Assembly: GCA_028622995.1 (NCBI GenBank) | Contig: JAJQJQ010000058.1 | Coordinates: 992,001-1,056,000 of the forward strand | Source of the DNA: Panagrolaimus kolymaensis | Taxonomy: Eukaryota > Nematoda > Chromadorea > Rhabditida > Panagrolaimidae | Reading direction: 5' to 3' | Length of the DNA: 64,000 nt | Notes under the pieces: generated by a model | What the model was told of the DNA's origin: nothing | The model's database searches: none | What the model saw: only the letters and a program-made list of their open reading frames with translations | Translations under genes and position numbers: made by a program | In this document: positions 22,359 through 33,447 of the stretch, one piece after another | Layout: each line of letters opens with the position of its first letter | Numbering within the stretch: the stretch's first letter is position 1

Positions 22359-24432
22359 TTAGTTAGAATTTTGTATCATCTTAGTTTTGTAATCATAAGC
22401 ATAATATGCAGCTCCCATTGCAACAACTTCATCTGGATTTTCGTCACAATGATGTTCTGCTTTACTAAACATAGTTTGAAGTAGGGTTTTAACAACAGGA
22501 ATTCGAGAGCTACCACCGACTAATAAAACTTTATCAATATCTTGTGAAGTATATTTTGTTGTCGAAAGGGTACGAATCACTGTGTCCTTAATTTTGAATA
22601 AAATATTAGCAGCCATTTTATCAAATTCTTGACGTGTGACTTTTATAGCTTTTTCAATATTTGGATTAAAGTCGCTTACATCCAAGCTATAAATAATTTA
22701 CATATAAAGAACAAAAACAAAAATATATGTGTTTTTACTTACATTGCATCGTGTTCAATAGAAAGAGTATGTTTAATATCGGCACATTTTTGCATTAAAC
22801 CATATTTCCATTTATTTTGACGATTAACATTAATTTTATATTGATGTTTCAAAATATTTGAGAAAAAAGAAAATAAAATATTATCAAAATCTCTTCCTCC
22901 AAGACAGGTATCACCATCATAACAGATAATTTTTAAGAAATTCGAATTAACATCAAAAATACACACATCCAAAGTGCCTCCACCAAAATCAAATAATAAC
23001 ATGTTGAACTCCTTTGGAACAGGTCGATCTACAAAATAAGCTATTGCTGCGGCAACTGGCTCAGGTATTAAATGTACGATTTCCCATCCAGCTAATTTTG
23101 CTGCATTACAAGTTGCTTCTTTTTCACTATCACCGAAAGCGGCAGGAACGGTTATAACTACTTCATTAAGTTCTTTGCCTTGAAAAGTTTCAACTTTCAA
23201 TTTTATGTGTTTCAGTAAAACTGCTGCAACATCTTCTGGACTTTTTTCAACATATTTTGTTCCTTGTTCAATTATAAAAATTGGTTTACCATTTTTATTT
23301 TGTATTTCAAAAGGCCAATTCTCATCAATTAAAACGCTTTCAAAGTCTTTTCCAATAATCCTCTTGGAATCATAAATAGTTGATTTCGCATAAGTTTGTA
23401 GCTGTTTAATTACAATACTACCACACTTTTCATTTTTATCATTAAAAGATACATACGATGGTAGCAACCGCTCGCCCATATTATCCAGCGCAACACTTTC
23501 AATCCCTTTATGACGATTGACAGCTGCACAGCATCGTGTAGTTCCAAGATCAATTCCAACTATGCTAATATTATCATTACATATTTCTAACTTTTTAGGA
23601 ATTGAACCCTTAAGCTAAATTAATACATATTTAAAAAAAGATTATAATGACACATTAAAACTTCTTGTAATTAAACTTACTTTATTTCCTTGAAAAAATA
23701 TGTTTCTCGCATTTCCTCTAAATTTTTTGTATTCATTATCCCTTAAAAAAAGATAGTCAAATTAAGCATGCAAATCATTTTTATAGCTAACTTATCCTAC
23801 TACTCACAAATTTCAATTTAACCATAAAATTATTTTCTATGCTTTTTTTAATTTTTTTTCTTGCATTAAAAACTTACAAGTCATTGAGTTTTGGCGATGA
23901 TAAAACTGGCTTTGTTTTTATGAGTTGATATAAATTTGAAGTTTTTGTGTTTAAAATATCTTTATTCCCCTCGTTTTTGAATAAACAAGCATAGTCGATT
24001 TTAGATGAATATCCAAATGGTGATTTATTGTTAAAAAATTTAAGCCATTTTTTTTCTACGTCTTCTTTTCCAGGAAGTTGGTTATCACTAACACTATTAA
24101 TTGGCGCAAAGGATCCATATTGTTTAAAATACGAAGAATTTGCTATACCATCGTAAATTTGTGCAGTGACTATGCCCATGGGTAGCGCACCAATACCTTA
24201 AAATTTATAATTCTTGCAAGATATCTAAATTTTATATGAACTACCTCCTGTAAGCGCACCACCTATAATTGAACTTGTTAAAATTACAGTATCTCGTAAG
24301 CTAAAAGGCAATGCAGCTAGATAACTTTTAGCCATATCCTTATGAACATTGTCTAAAACCGTGATATACAATAAAAAAAGACTAATAACCTCAATTAAAA
24401 AAAATGGAATGTTTACCTTTATCTCCATCCAT
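22359..24432 (-). CDS. Hsp70-type ATPase domain protein with N-terminal hydrophobic extension, no substrate-binding domain
   Basis: Six exons in phase: 24417-24432, 24245-24352, 23878-24196, 23681-23741, 22743-23614 and 22359-22686, about 567 residues. Residues 1-190 are not Hsp70. They include a glycine-rich hydrophobic stretch (TSSIIGGALTGGIGAL) that could be membrane-associated. Then follows an apparently complete nucleotide-binding domain: VGIDLGTTRCCAAVN (phosphate 1), VITVPAAFGDSEKEAT, VAAAIAYF, LLFDFGGGTLDVC (phosphate 2) and DKVLLVGGSSRIPVVKTL (adenosine). The protein stops shortly after MGAAYYAYD, so the linker and the peptide-binding domain are absent, as in HSPA13/STCH-type proteins. 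ATP binding is expected; classical client folding is not. A start at 24428 is rejected because it puts exon 2 out of frame. Confidence 0.88.
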
Positions 24433-25475
24433 TATTGGAATAGCCTTTCAACTAAACAGTGTTTGAATTTTCTACTACACTTTCAGAATTCCGAATGAAA
24501 ATTTAAATTCAACTTTGTGTTTAATAACCAATCAAGTTCAGGAGTATTTTTCTAAAGCAAATAAGTTGGATAAAATATAGAAGTAAATTTTGTGTCCATT
24601 AAAAATTAGAAAATTGTTGTAAAGAAGAAAAAACTAAAAAAATTTCAAAAAGTTTGGTGGAGGAATTAATGCAACAAGAAAAAATAAATTATTTATATTC
24701 CGCTTGCATCGTCGAAAAAATTATTTTAGCATGTTTTAGGGAGTTAAAATATTATACTTTATTTCTTATCTTTTTAATTCGTTTTATGTGTTTTAATGTT
24801 TATGGTTTTTTATGATCATTATTTGCTTGGTTTTAATAAGCAAAAAGTCTGTCTACTTCATTTTTTTTTATCTTTTTTTTATTGACAAGCCTCGCTTGCA
24901 ATTTTTGGGTTTTTGCTGATTTGAGATTTTTTTAAACTTTTCATAGAATTTTGAGAATATGTGATTCATGTATGTGCCTCATGATTGGATCGTTGATTTG
25001 GCCCATGGCTGTACTAATTGGATCAGCCATTACAATGGAAACATTTTATAATGTGAATGATTGATTTAAATAACTAAAGAAAAAGAAACTAATTTAAAAA
25101 ACGCTATTAAAAAGATGCTATTTAAAATTTTAATAAATATTAAAGTTTTTTTTTTGTTCATCTCTTTAGTTTCTATTTATTTTTTGTACGAATTTTTTGA
25201 ATCTTTCATTAATTTTTTTTCTTTATTTTTTCTTCCAAAATTGATTTGGTAGCTTAATACACTTTATGCAGTAGACTAAAAATTAAAAAGAATCTTTATA
25301 CAATGTTGGCCTTTGAACTGTAGTCATTATTTTTCCGCTTTTAATCAGGTTTGATCCGTTTGCATGCAATAGGAATATTCCATCAGCACCCGCGTTACGT
25401 TTGAAAACAACAAAAAAATTGAAATATTACGAAACTTTTTTATTTTTTTTTAAATTTTACTTTGATTCAAGCAAG
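24433..25475. other. Intergenic, no gene seen
   Basis: About 1 kb of A/T-rich sequence with no coding signal on either strand. Confidence 0.5.
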
Positions 25476-26482
25476 CTACAATAAAGAATAACAAAGTTCA
25501 ATAAAATCATTACATTTTTTCTGTAATGTTTCAATATTTTCTTCGGTGGCAAATTTTAAAATTGTGTAAACATTCGAGCTGTCCATTTTCTTTTCGAGTC
25601 TCTCAATACATTGGATCTAAAAAAATAATTATAATAAAAAAGTAAAGTTAAAAATGAATGCAAAATGTAAAAATCTAAAAAATATTTACTTTTAAACTTT
25701 CAATGGAATATTCTTTTGCAAACGAATAAAGTTGTTGGGTTTCATTATTATTTTCAATTCCATCATCAAAAATTTTTTCTTTAGAAAAATCCACAAAACT
25801 TTTCACAATTTTTGAATTATGATTTACATTTATTTTGCAAACACCTCCACCATCATCATTTTCGTCCTCGTCGATGCTGGAATTTTCGATGATTTGTTTT
25901 TTTAAAATTGGAGATAAATCTGAAATTAATTTTTTGGAGCCAAAAACTTGGATATTGTCGGAAGGAATAAAAATAAGATCATAATTTTCATTTAATTTTG
26001 ATTTTTTTGGAGAAGGAGACATTTGTTTATTTAGGATTGAAACTGTTGTTGGATCAAATTTTTCATCTTCTTCTTCTGGAATAAAAATTGGTTGATCATA
26101 TGTGCCAATTTTTTCTTGGGAATAATCTGATTCAATTGGAACCGCTGCAGCTGGATTCGGTATATTATTTGGTAAAGAATTATACAAATTTTCTGAACAA
26201 TAATTCAACGGTTGAGGATTAGCAACAATTGATAAACCATCATTTTGTGGTTGTTGATTTTGATAATTTTGTTGTTGTTGATACATGCCAGCAATTGTTT
26301 GTTGAGGTTGAGAATTTTGAAGATAATGTGAAGCATTTTGATATTCGTTATTATTTCCTAACGAATTATTTGAAGGAAAATTATTACCATTAGAATGGTG
26401 TAAATTTGAGCCGCCCGTTATTACAGAATTGAAAATTTCATCATAATTTGATGTAGGCTTTTTTCGTTTTATTCCCAGTCAT
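25476..26482 (-). CDS. BTB/POZ-like protein with Gln/Asn-rich N terminus
   Basis: Exon 1 25690-26482, exon 2 25476-25616. The first ~130 residues are rich in Asn and Gln (NNNEYQNASHYLQNSQPQQ, MYQQQQNYQNQQ). A BTB-like fold follows (YDLIFIPSDNIQVFGSKKLI, then VCKINVNHNSKIVKSFVDF), ending in the helical tail common to nematode BTB proteins (EYSIESLKIQCIERLEKKM, CNDFIELCYSLL). The only ATG upstream (26480-26482) is one base out of frame with the rest because of an A6 run at 26459-26464; the next in-frame ATG is 26286. The Q/N-rich segment may be disordered or prone to condensation. Function by family: adaptor or transcription-associated; not known. Confidence 0.7.
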
Positions 26483-27900
26483 TAGTTTTAAACCTATTTT
26501 AAAAATAAAAAAACAAAAGGAGACAAAAAATTATTTATTAAATATTCAAATTAATTATTATTATTTCTTATTTTGTCGCTTTTCAAAAAGGGCGAAAAGA
26601 AAATCGAGCTTTAATCTAAATGTGAAAAAGCATAAAAAAAATTGAGAGATTCTCAAACATGCATGCCCATTATTATTTTTTTATCAAAAAACGTGGGGAT
26701 ACAAAGCAAATGCTTTTAGTTAGTTTAAAAGCATGCATTTACATACATTAAAATTGGTTTTATTTGAAAACTTTTTGCTGTGAGAAGAAACATATGTAAT
26801 TTCTTTTGTTGAAAAAAAAGAATAGATAAATTAAATAATTTTCAATCTGTAAAAATAAAAAAATAAAGCAATTTTTTAATGCTTGTTTTTCTTGTGTGAT
26901 TCTTCTTTTTATGGAAAATGAAATAATTTGCAAAGAAAAAAATTTCTTATTTGTTATTTATAAACCAAACTATGTTTTTTTCTTTCAAATTATTAATAAT
27001 ATTATCCTCTATTATTATAGTTTCTTTAATCATGTTTTTAGCAATTCATTCATGGCTATGCTCAATGACCTGTTCGGAGAAAAATTGCGCCTTGGAATTT
27101 TGATCGTTGATACAATAAAACTCATATTCTCGTTTTCTTGAGAAAACAGTTCAAATGCAAGTTATTTTTAAAAATGCCACACAAAATATTAAATCATGTT
27201 TCTTAAATTATTTTATTGCAAAAAATAAAAAATAAAATGAAAAACTAAAATATTCAAAAATGAAAAATCAAAACACTTTGAAAATTGCCATTTTCGCGTG
27301 TATTTATTTATTCAAAGAAAAAAACCCGTGTCTGTTGTTTTAAAAATAGTGAAATAACACAATTTGGTTTCGAAACATTTTTCTGATCATTTTTGCTTCG
27401 AATGGTAGAGAAGAAAAAATCAAAAAAACGACGGACAACGACAGTCGTAAAAAAGATGCGAAAATTATAACCCAAATCGGCCTTTTTTAGTATAAAACTT
27501 TAGCGACGACGTATTACCGATTTTGTTTTTACCCAAAAAACAAAAAAACTTTTTAGGGTTAGCTTTGTGAAAATAAATACCTTTACTTTCTTCACTATTT
27601 TTTTATCATCAAAAAATATATGCATTTCGTTTCAATAAATTTTTTTATTATTAATCATGAGTCATGACTTTACCCTCTTATTTAATTACTTAACTAACCA
27701 TGTCATAGTTTTTTGATATCCGCTTGTTATTCTTTGATCATTTCTTCATGAATGAAGCCCTTTGAAAATGTTTTAAATACCAAAGTTCAAAAGTAATGGA
27801 CTAAAAAAAGGCGAAGAAAAAAAAAAGGTATGTAAACCAAACAAAGAATAGAAAATCAATAAAGAAAAGGTCAGTTCACTAATGCCTTTTTTTTCTTTTA
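26483..27900. other. Intergenic, no gene seen
   Basis: A/T-rich sequence with short frames only; the 81-codon frame at 26896 has no domain or codon bias and was dropped. Confidence 0.45.
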
Positions 27901-27907
27901 AACATCA

Positions 27908-28085
27908 CGAATTGATTATGATCAAGTTGCAATTGGAGCAAAGAGAATTGATAATAATATTGTTTTGATTGATGGTACACCATTGGATTACACCAATTGG
28001 TCGGAAGGTAATCCAGACAATAGATCAGGACAACAAAATTGTGTTATTACTAATGCGGATGCAGGTGGATATGGAGGAGTTCTTT
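27908..28085 (+). pseudogene. C-type lectin exon truncated by an element
   Basis: Reads GTPLDYTNWSEGNPDN then GQQNCVITNADAGGYGGVL, the centre of a C-type lectin domain. It is cut at the start of the terminus TATAAGCCGTTTTTTC of a repeat. The last lectin cysteines and any upstream exons were not found nearby, so it is a relic. Confidence 0.65.
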
Positions 28086-28985
28086 ATAAGCCGTTTTTTC
28101 TAAAAATCGCACTTTTTTTTAAAATTTGGAATTTATCGAAAAAGTCGATTCCTATTTTTTGGCTTAATATTCATTTCCTAGGATATTTCGAGGTCCTTTT
28201 TGATTATTCTAAACCCATTTTCTAGCCCATTTTTACGATTTTAACGCAATAATAAATCAAGTCAAAAAAAATTTCTTATAAAAAATAGCTATTCCTTATT
28301 AACTTGTACTACCTCCCTGAGGGATTAAGGAAATATGCTATGGTTTTGATTACGGCTGATGAGTCTGTTATGAAGGATTCGCATTTTTACGTTTGTTTTA
28401 ATACCTTTTCTTAGTTTTTTCAACATTTTCCACTCTGGTGGTGTCTGGGCGGCCGCCCATAGCGGAGGACGAGTGAGATGAAGAATAGCGTCATTATCTT
28501 AAAATCCTAAAATAACAAAAACTTCTTTTACTTTTGCCTAAACCTGTATTACTTTCATTGGGAAAAGCATTTTTGATATGTATTTTTGCATAAATTACTA
28601 AATTATAATACTGGAGTCAAGCACTGGAGTAAAAAAAGTGAGATGTCTTCTTATTTTATAAATATTCTCAAAAGTAGGCATTTTTAATAGACGTTTGTTA
28701 TTGACTGAGGGAGGCCGCCCAGACACCACCAGAGTGGAAAATGTTGAAAAAACTAAGAAAAGGTATTAAAACAAACGTAAAAATGCGAATCCTTCATAAC
28801 AGACTCATCAGCCGTAATCAAAACCATAGCATATTTCCTTAATCCCTCAGGGAGGTAGTACAAGTTAATAAGGAATAGCTATTTTTTATAAGAAATTTTT
28901 TTTTGACTTGATTTATTATTGCGTTAAAATCGTAAAAATGGGCTAGAAAATGGGTTTAAAATAATCAAAAATAGGTAGGACATAA
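28086..28985. mobile_element. Foldback element with 260-bp arms
   Basis: Arms 28197-28453 and 28714-28971 are reverse complements around a centre of about 260 bp. The arm tips at the centre contain GGGCGGCCGCC. The left outer segment 28086-28120 (AAGCCGTTTTTTCTAAAAATC) matches the terminus of the 9703-11274 element, but no matching right terminus is present. The copy is therefore truncated, or an older element with another inserted in it. Confidence 0.75.
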
Positions 28986-29149
28986 AGTTTTTCTTTTTTT
29001 TGTTGCTTATCTTCACGTTCCTACAGTAACCCTTGAACTTTGATAGCTAAAAGATCAGAAACACTCAATATTATACTTTAAACACATTTTAAACATATTT
29101 TTCAGAGTTGTTTCCACCTATTTTATACATTTCCAACTAAAGTTGCGGA

Positions 29150-29384
29150 TTTTTGAATTTTAACAAATTAAAATAAATGGTGTTTCTATACTTTTGTGGA
29201 AGCTCAAAAACAACAATGGTCTGTGAAATTAGCCCCATGACCAAAACACCCATCACCATCTCGAATCTAGGGGTTTTCGACCATGCTGAATTCGATGGTA
29301 ACCATAAGAAATGCACTTCTTCAGCCCAAAAAATCTGGAAGCCCAAATTCAAGGGTGTTTCTATACTTTTGTGGAGCAGTGTAT
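29150..29384. mobile_element. Tc1/mariner-like terminal fragment
   Basis: The sequence ends at TGTTTCTATACTTTTGTGGAGCAGTG/TA at about 29384, directly where the GPCR frame stops. An imperfect direct copy of GGTGTTTCTATACTTTTGTGG lies at 29179. The AAAAGTATAGAAACACC motif read from the end and insertion at a TA suit a Tc1/mariner terminus. No transposase frame is present. Confidence 0.55.
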
Positions 29385-30767
29385 TTGTATCAATATAATT
29401 ACAAACTATAAAGAATACGGTCGTGGTTATTTTTCTTTCATTTGTTGAATGACGCTTGGACCAAATTTTTGAACTTCTAAAAATATGCGAAAATACACCA
29501 CGGCTATGAAATCGACGGAATCAAAGCTTGAAAAACATACCGATTCTCATCTGCATGATCGTTATTGGATGGATAAGGATCAAAAGAATTTTTGCTTGCA
29601 TTCCAACGTTGAACTTGAAAATTTTGAGTTCGATTTCGAAGATAATAAAGTAAAAGGGAATTAGAAATGACGAGTAAAAACATAGGTACAATTATATGAA
29701 AGCATACACCTAAGATGGCTCCGATTTTCATGGGTAATTGATAGGGTGATGGTTGCATTAAATGAATGCCATTCTGTAAAAAAAAAAGCTTTGTTATCAC
29801 CGAAAATTTGTAGATATGTTTGTGGATTTGGTTGTTTTGTTTTAAAAATTTACTTACATTCATTCCGTTAACATTAAAATCGGTGGTGCTATTATTTGGT
29901 AGAACTTGAAATGCAAAATTATGGAAGAATGTTAACCCAACACTTAATAAACAAATCGCTGTAACACAAAAGAATATTCCTTTAGAACATGTAGCTCCAT
30001 GACATTTTAATGGAGCTATTATTGCCAATAATCGATCAAAGCATACTGTAATAATTAACCTAAAAATTATTATTTTTTTCTTTTATAGTTTGCATGGGTT
30101 TAGTAAGAAAGGTTTTTACCATGTACTCGCAATGGAACATAAATTTATTGAAAAAGTTAATTGCGATTTTATACTGATGTAAAAGCGATAAAACCATATC
30201 ATGCAAGAATTTGGAGAAGCTAAAAAATAAAATCTTAAAGTAAGTTTTAAAAAACAAAAAGATGGTTGGTTTACTTTGTATACAATCAGATGATTGCCTA
30301 ATCAAAAAATTATAACGTCCCAGATAATTTATTGAAAGTAATGAAAAAAATAAAATATCTGCTATTGCAACAAGGGATAATAATATATTTGTTCTGAAAA
30401 AAAAATAAGAAGAATTAATGGCATTGTCTGAGATTTTTTTGAAGCTTATGGAAGGCAGATATATTTGAAGCTACCGATTACTTTTAAAAAAAAGCTAAGA
30501 TTCAGTTTATGGTATTCTATTTTAGTAAGCATACCTTCCTTTCATACTCTTTGAAAAGAGAACAAATAAATTAACAATATTTCCTGAGATTCCAAAAAAT
30601 GCTTGAATTGGATAAATTCCTTCACAAATATCGCTGATATCAAACCAAATTTGAGCATTTTTATAATCCACCATTGTTTCATAGTTAAAACTTTCCTGAT
30701 TTGAAAAATTTGATGATGTTTCTTCACCTGCCATTGAATGACCCATATTTAATATTTTGAATAACAA
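29384..30767 (-). pseudogene. Rhodopsin-family (neuropeptide-type) GPCR, truncated in helix 6
   Basis: Exons in phase: 30535-30767, 30275-30393, 30120-30219, 29858-30059, 29541-29773 and 29384-29476. Helix 1 contains GISGNIVNLFVLF with the conserved Asn. Helix 2 reads RTNILLSLVAIADILFFSLL with the Asp. An N-terminal region with NFS glycosylation sites precedes them. Helix 3 ends with ITVCFDRLLAI (FDR in place of DRY). Helices 4 and 5 are complete (FFCVTAICLLSVGL; LGVCFHIIVPMFLLVISNSL). Helix 6 begins ERKITTTVFFIVCNY and is then replaced by the mobile element at 29384. Helices 6-7 and the tail were not found. Its type resembles FMRFamide-like peptide receptors of nematodes. As assembled it cannot make a seven-helix receptor. 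Confidence 0.78.
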
Positions 30768-31155
30768 AAAAAAAACCCTGAAATTGAAAACGTGCTATTT
30801 TAGAAGGTTTTTGGATTTGATAAAGGCATATTTTTTTAAAACAAGCAATAAATTTCTATCCAACTTAACAAGACAAAGAACATTCATTCATTTACATCAA
30901 ACAAGAAGGTACGAAGAATAAAAAAAATGAAGGAAAATTTGAAGGCTTCTTCTCAAAGTAAATGGACTTCCCGCTGACAGAAGTCAAACATTGAGAAAGT
31001 CGAAGGAAGACCTCCCTTCTCGCAAACAATAGTTTTTTCTTCATTTCCTTATAAAATAGGAGGAAGAAGATTGACTGACTGGCTGGCTTTAAATTTTAAA
31101 CATGCCTTTATTGGAGGTTTATGTGCTCCTCAAGCTTTCTTGATTGTTAAAACTT
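30768..31155. other. Intergenic, no gene seen
   Basis: Upstream flank of the GPCR and left flank of the segmental duplication; nothing recognisable. Confidence 0.45.
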
Positions 31156-32815
31156 TGTATTAATTTCCAAAGAATATTCATAACATTTTTGTTTTTCATC
31201 TAGCAAAGAAGAAGGGGGAAAAATAATTAGCCGCGTTCTTTTGTGACCGTTTAAAATTCCTTCTATTGTTTCATAATCGGGTCTTTTAATAATTTTACTA
31301 CCAAAATCTTTTTTTGTTTTTTTATTTTGTGGTGATCTGAAGCGTGAACCTTGTTAAGAAATATAATTTAAAAAAATGCAATTGTGCTTCAAACTAACTT
31401 TTTCTTTTTTTCTTTTGCCTTTTGGTGATTTCCTTCATCTTCGGAAGAGAAGTTTTCATTCATAGAATAATCTGTGTCATTATCTGAATCTACTTCGGAT
31501 TCATGATTTACGTTCTTTAACGGTCGTTTTGATGTTTTTCTAATTCTAAGAATTGTTTATTTTAAATTACAATAATAAAAAAGAATTCGTGTAACTTACG
31601 GTCTACTATTAGTTGTCACATTTGCATCGTTTTCAAATATGATTTTTGTAAGTTTGTTTTCATCTTTTTCCAAATTTTCTTTTTTGGACATTTTAAAATT
31701 TGATATAAGTTTTCATTTTTTGGAGCTTCAATAACAGCGAGATTATTTTCTGAATAAATTGATTGCAAAATAGAAATAATTTTTGCAATTTCAGGATTAT
31801 GGTTGTTTTGTTCCATCAAAGGCAATGCGAATTTTTCTTTGAATATTTTTTTGTGAGAATCCAGGGAAATTTGGTGGTCTGATGATGGCTGAAAACCCCA
31901 AAAATAAAACGTAAATTGTTAAAAAATCAATTAACTTGCCTTATATTTTTGGATCATTTCAAAAACTTTTGAACATGTGGGTTCATTTTTGAAAATTATC
32001 GCAAAAATCAGCTCATATTTATTTGAAAAAACACACAAAATATTCTGAAAAATAATTTTCTCAAACTTTTTTTAATTTAAAAAAAAATTCACCTTTTCTT
32101 GAATAAATATCGAATCAAATGAAGTTGTTAAAATTGTTACAGGTTTAAAATCTATAAAAATAAATAATAAAAAACTTTCTCAAATAAATTAAAAATCAAA
32201 CCTTCTTCAACGGGGTTTATAGTTAAATATTTTGATAAAGTATCAATTTTAATATTGCAAAATCCTGCATAACAAATTTTTTGTTGGTCATCAGGAATTA
32301 AAAATTCTGCTGCCATTTTAGCAAAAAGATTTTTTTAGACTTAAAACTTTAATAATATTTTTTTTTGTACAAACGTAACTCATAAAATCTTTTTTTTGTA
32401 GAAAGACCAAAAAAGGACAAAAATTAAAAAAAATCTGTGAAAAGTTATGATTCCTGAGTATTCCCTAAAAACATAGGTTAAATGCAACGAGCTCAAAGAT
32501 GAAATTTATTATTTTATCCCGATCATTTTTACGACACACTCAAACCCTTTTTTGTATTTTGAGAGAACTTTATTTTGCTTTCGCTAGCTTTAGAGAATAT
32601 GAGATGAAGACCTATTCTACCCTCTAGTATTTTTAGACAAAAACTTTACTTAAGAGATAATTGCCCTTTTATTGCTTTTACTTCTTGATTGATTAACAAT
32701 GATACTCATATATTTTTGAAGTGTATTATTTTTTTTGTTTTGATGGAAACTTTATTGTTGCTGATGTTATAAATGCGATTACCAACAAAACAGCGAAAAA
32801 ACTGAAATAGATTTT
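31156..32815. repeat. Segmental duplication, copy 2 (partner 5738-7380)
   Basis: Same orientation and order as 5738-7380, and similar length. The left breakpoint follows CTTTGTATTAATTTCCAAAG; on the right, similarity fades after ACCAACAAAACAG. Differences are mainly point changes and small indels. Confidence 0.85.
31160..32316 (-). pseudogene. Truncated duplicate of the CxxC/HxC zinc-repeat gene
   Basis: Begins with the same start region as the 3963-6906 gene (ATG at 32316). It retains the N-terminal module, the GC-donor intron and the nuclear-localisation-like linker. It then stops at the duplication breakpoint within the first repeat (KCYEYS), before any complete zinc repeat. A small deletion around 31665-31680 also shifts the frame relative to copy 1. 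No zinc-binding unit can be made. Confidence 0.8.
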
Positions 32816-32969
32816 AATTAGGATGGAGAGAGGCGCTTTTTTTTGTTAGTTTTTGGAATAATGTAAAAAATGTCAATTAAAATCCAAAAAATTCTGCATC
32901 TTCAAAAAGTTTTTTTTAATGGTTTTTGATTCTCAACATTTGTTATTTAACGAATATTAATTTTTCTTT

Positions 32970-32995
32970 AAAAGCCTTTTTTCATTGATATAAAA
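32970..32995 (+). promoter_or_regulatory. Core promoter of the secreted-peptide gene at 33044
   Basis: AAAGCCTTTTTTC followed by TATAAAA at 32989-32995, 55 bp before the ATG. The same two-part arrangement precedes the other five peptide genes. Confidence 0.65.
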
Positions 32996-33043
32996 ACACC
33001 ACCGATTTTATTAAACAACTCCACAGTTTTCAAATCAAAAAAA

Positions 33044-33447
33044 ATGAAAGCCTTTTTTCCTGTCGTCGTTGTTGTTCTTCTTTTAGTTTGCTTGGTTACT
33101 GTTGCAACTGGTTCATGCGCGGTTGAATGCGTTGTGGATAGCCAATGTGACATGAATACCGTTGGCATTTGTAAAGATGGATGTTGTCCATCCGTGAGTG
33201 GAGTTCTAAGAGTTTTTGGAAATTTATAAATTACAAAATTTAGTACATCACTGCTAACAAAAAAAGAAGTGTTGGTGGTGATAAATTTTGTATAACCGCT
33301 GATGATTGCCCTAGCCATCAAGCTTGTTTCTATGATTGTCATGTATGTTTATTTTTTATTTTTTATTTATTTGAGGAATAAAAATCGATAATTTTCAAAT
33401 TCTTTTTATATTTTTAGGGAGAAGTATGTAAGCGACGATGCAAATGA
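33044..33447 (+). CDS. Small secreted cysteine-rich peptide, family member 1
   Basis: Exons 33044-33193, 33244-33342 and 33418-33447, all phase 0, about 92 residues. A strong signal peptide (FFPVVVVVLLLVCLVTVATG) is followed by a first module of six cysteines ending GICKDGCCPS. A basic spacer (NKKRS) leads to a second six-cysteine module (FCITADDCPSHQACFYDC...VCKRRC). The spacer may be a processing site. The two-module, three-exon layout and the TATA-box position are shared with the neighbours. Such peptides in nematodes are often secreted defence or gut factors; function here is not known. Confidence 0.85.

Noticed and set aside
28345..28390. CTGATGAGTC...GATTCG, similar to a hammerhead ribozyme core
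   Set aside because: The stem II pairing is possible, but the obligatory GAAA after it and a cleavage-site stem are missing.
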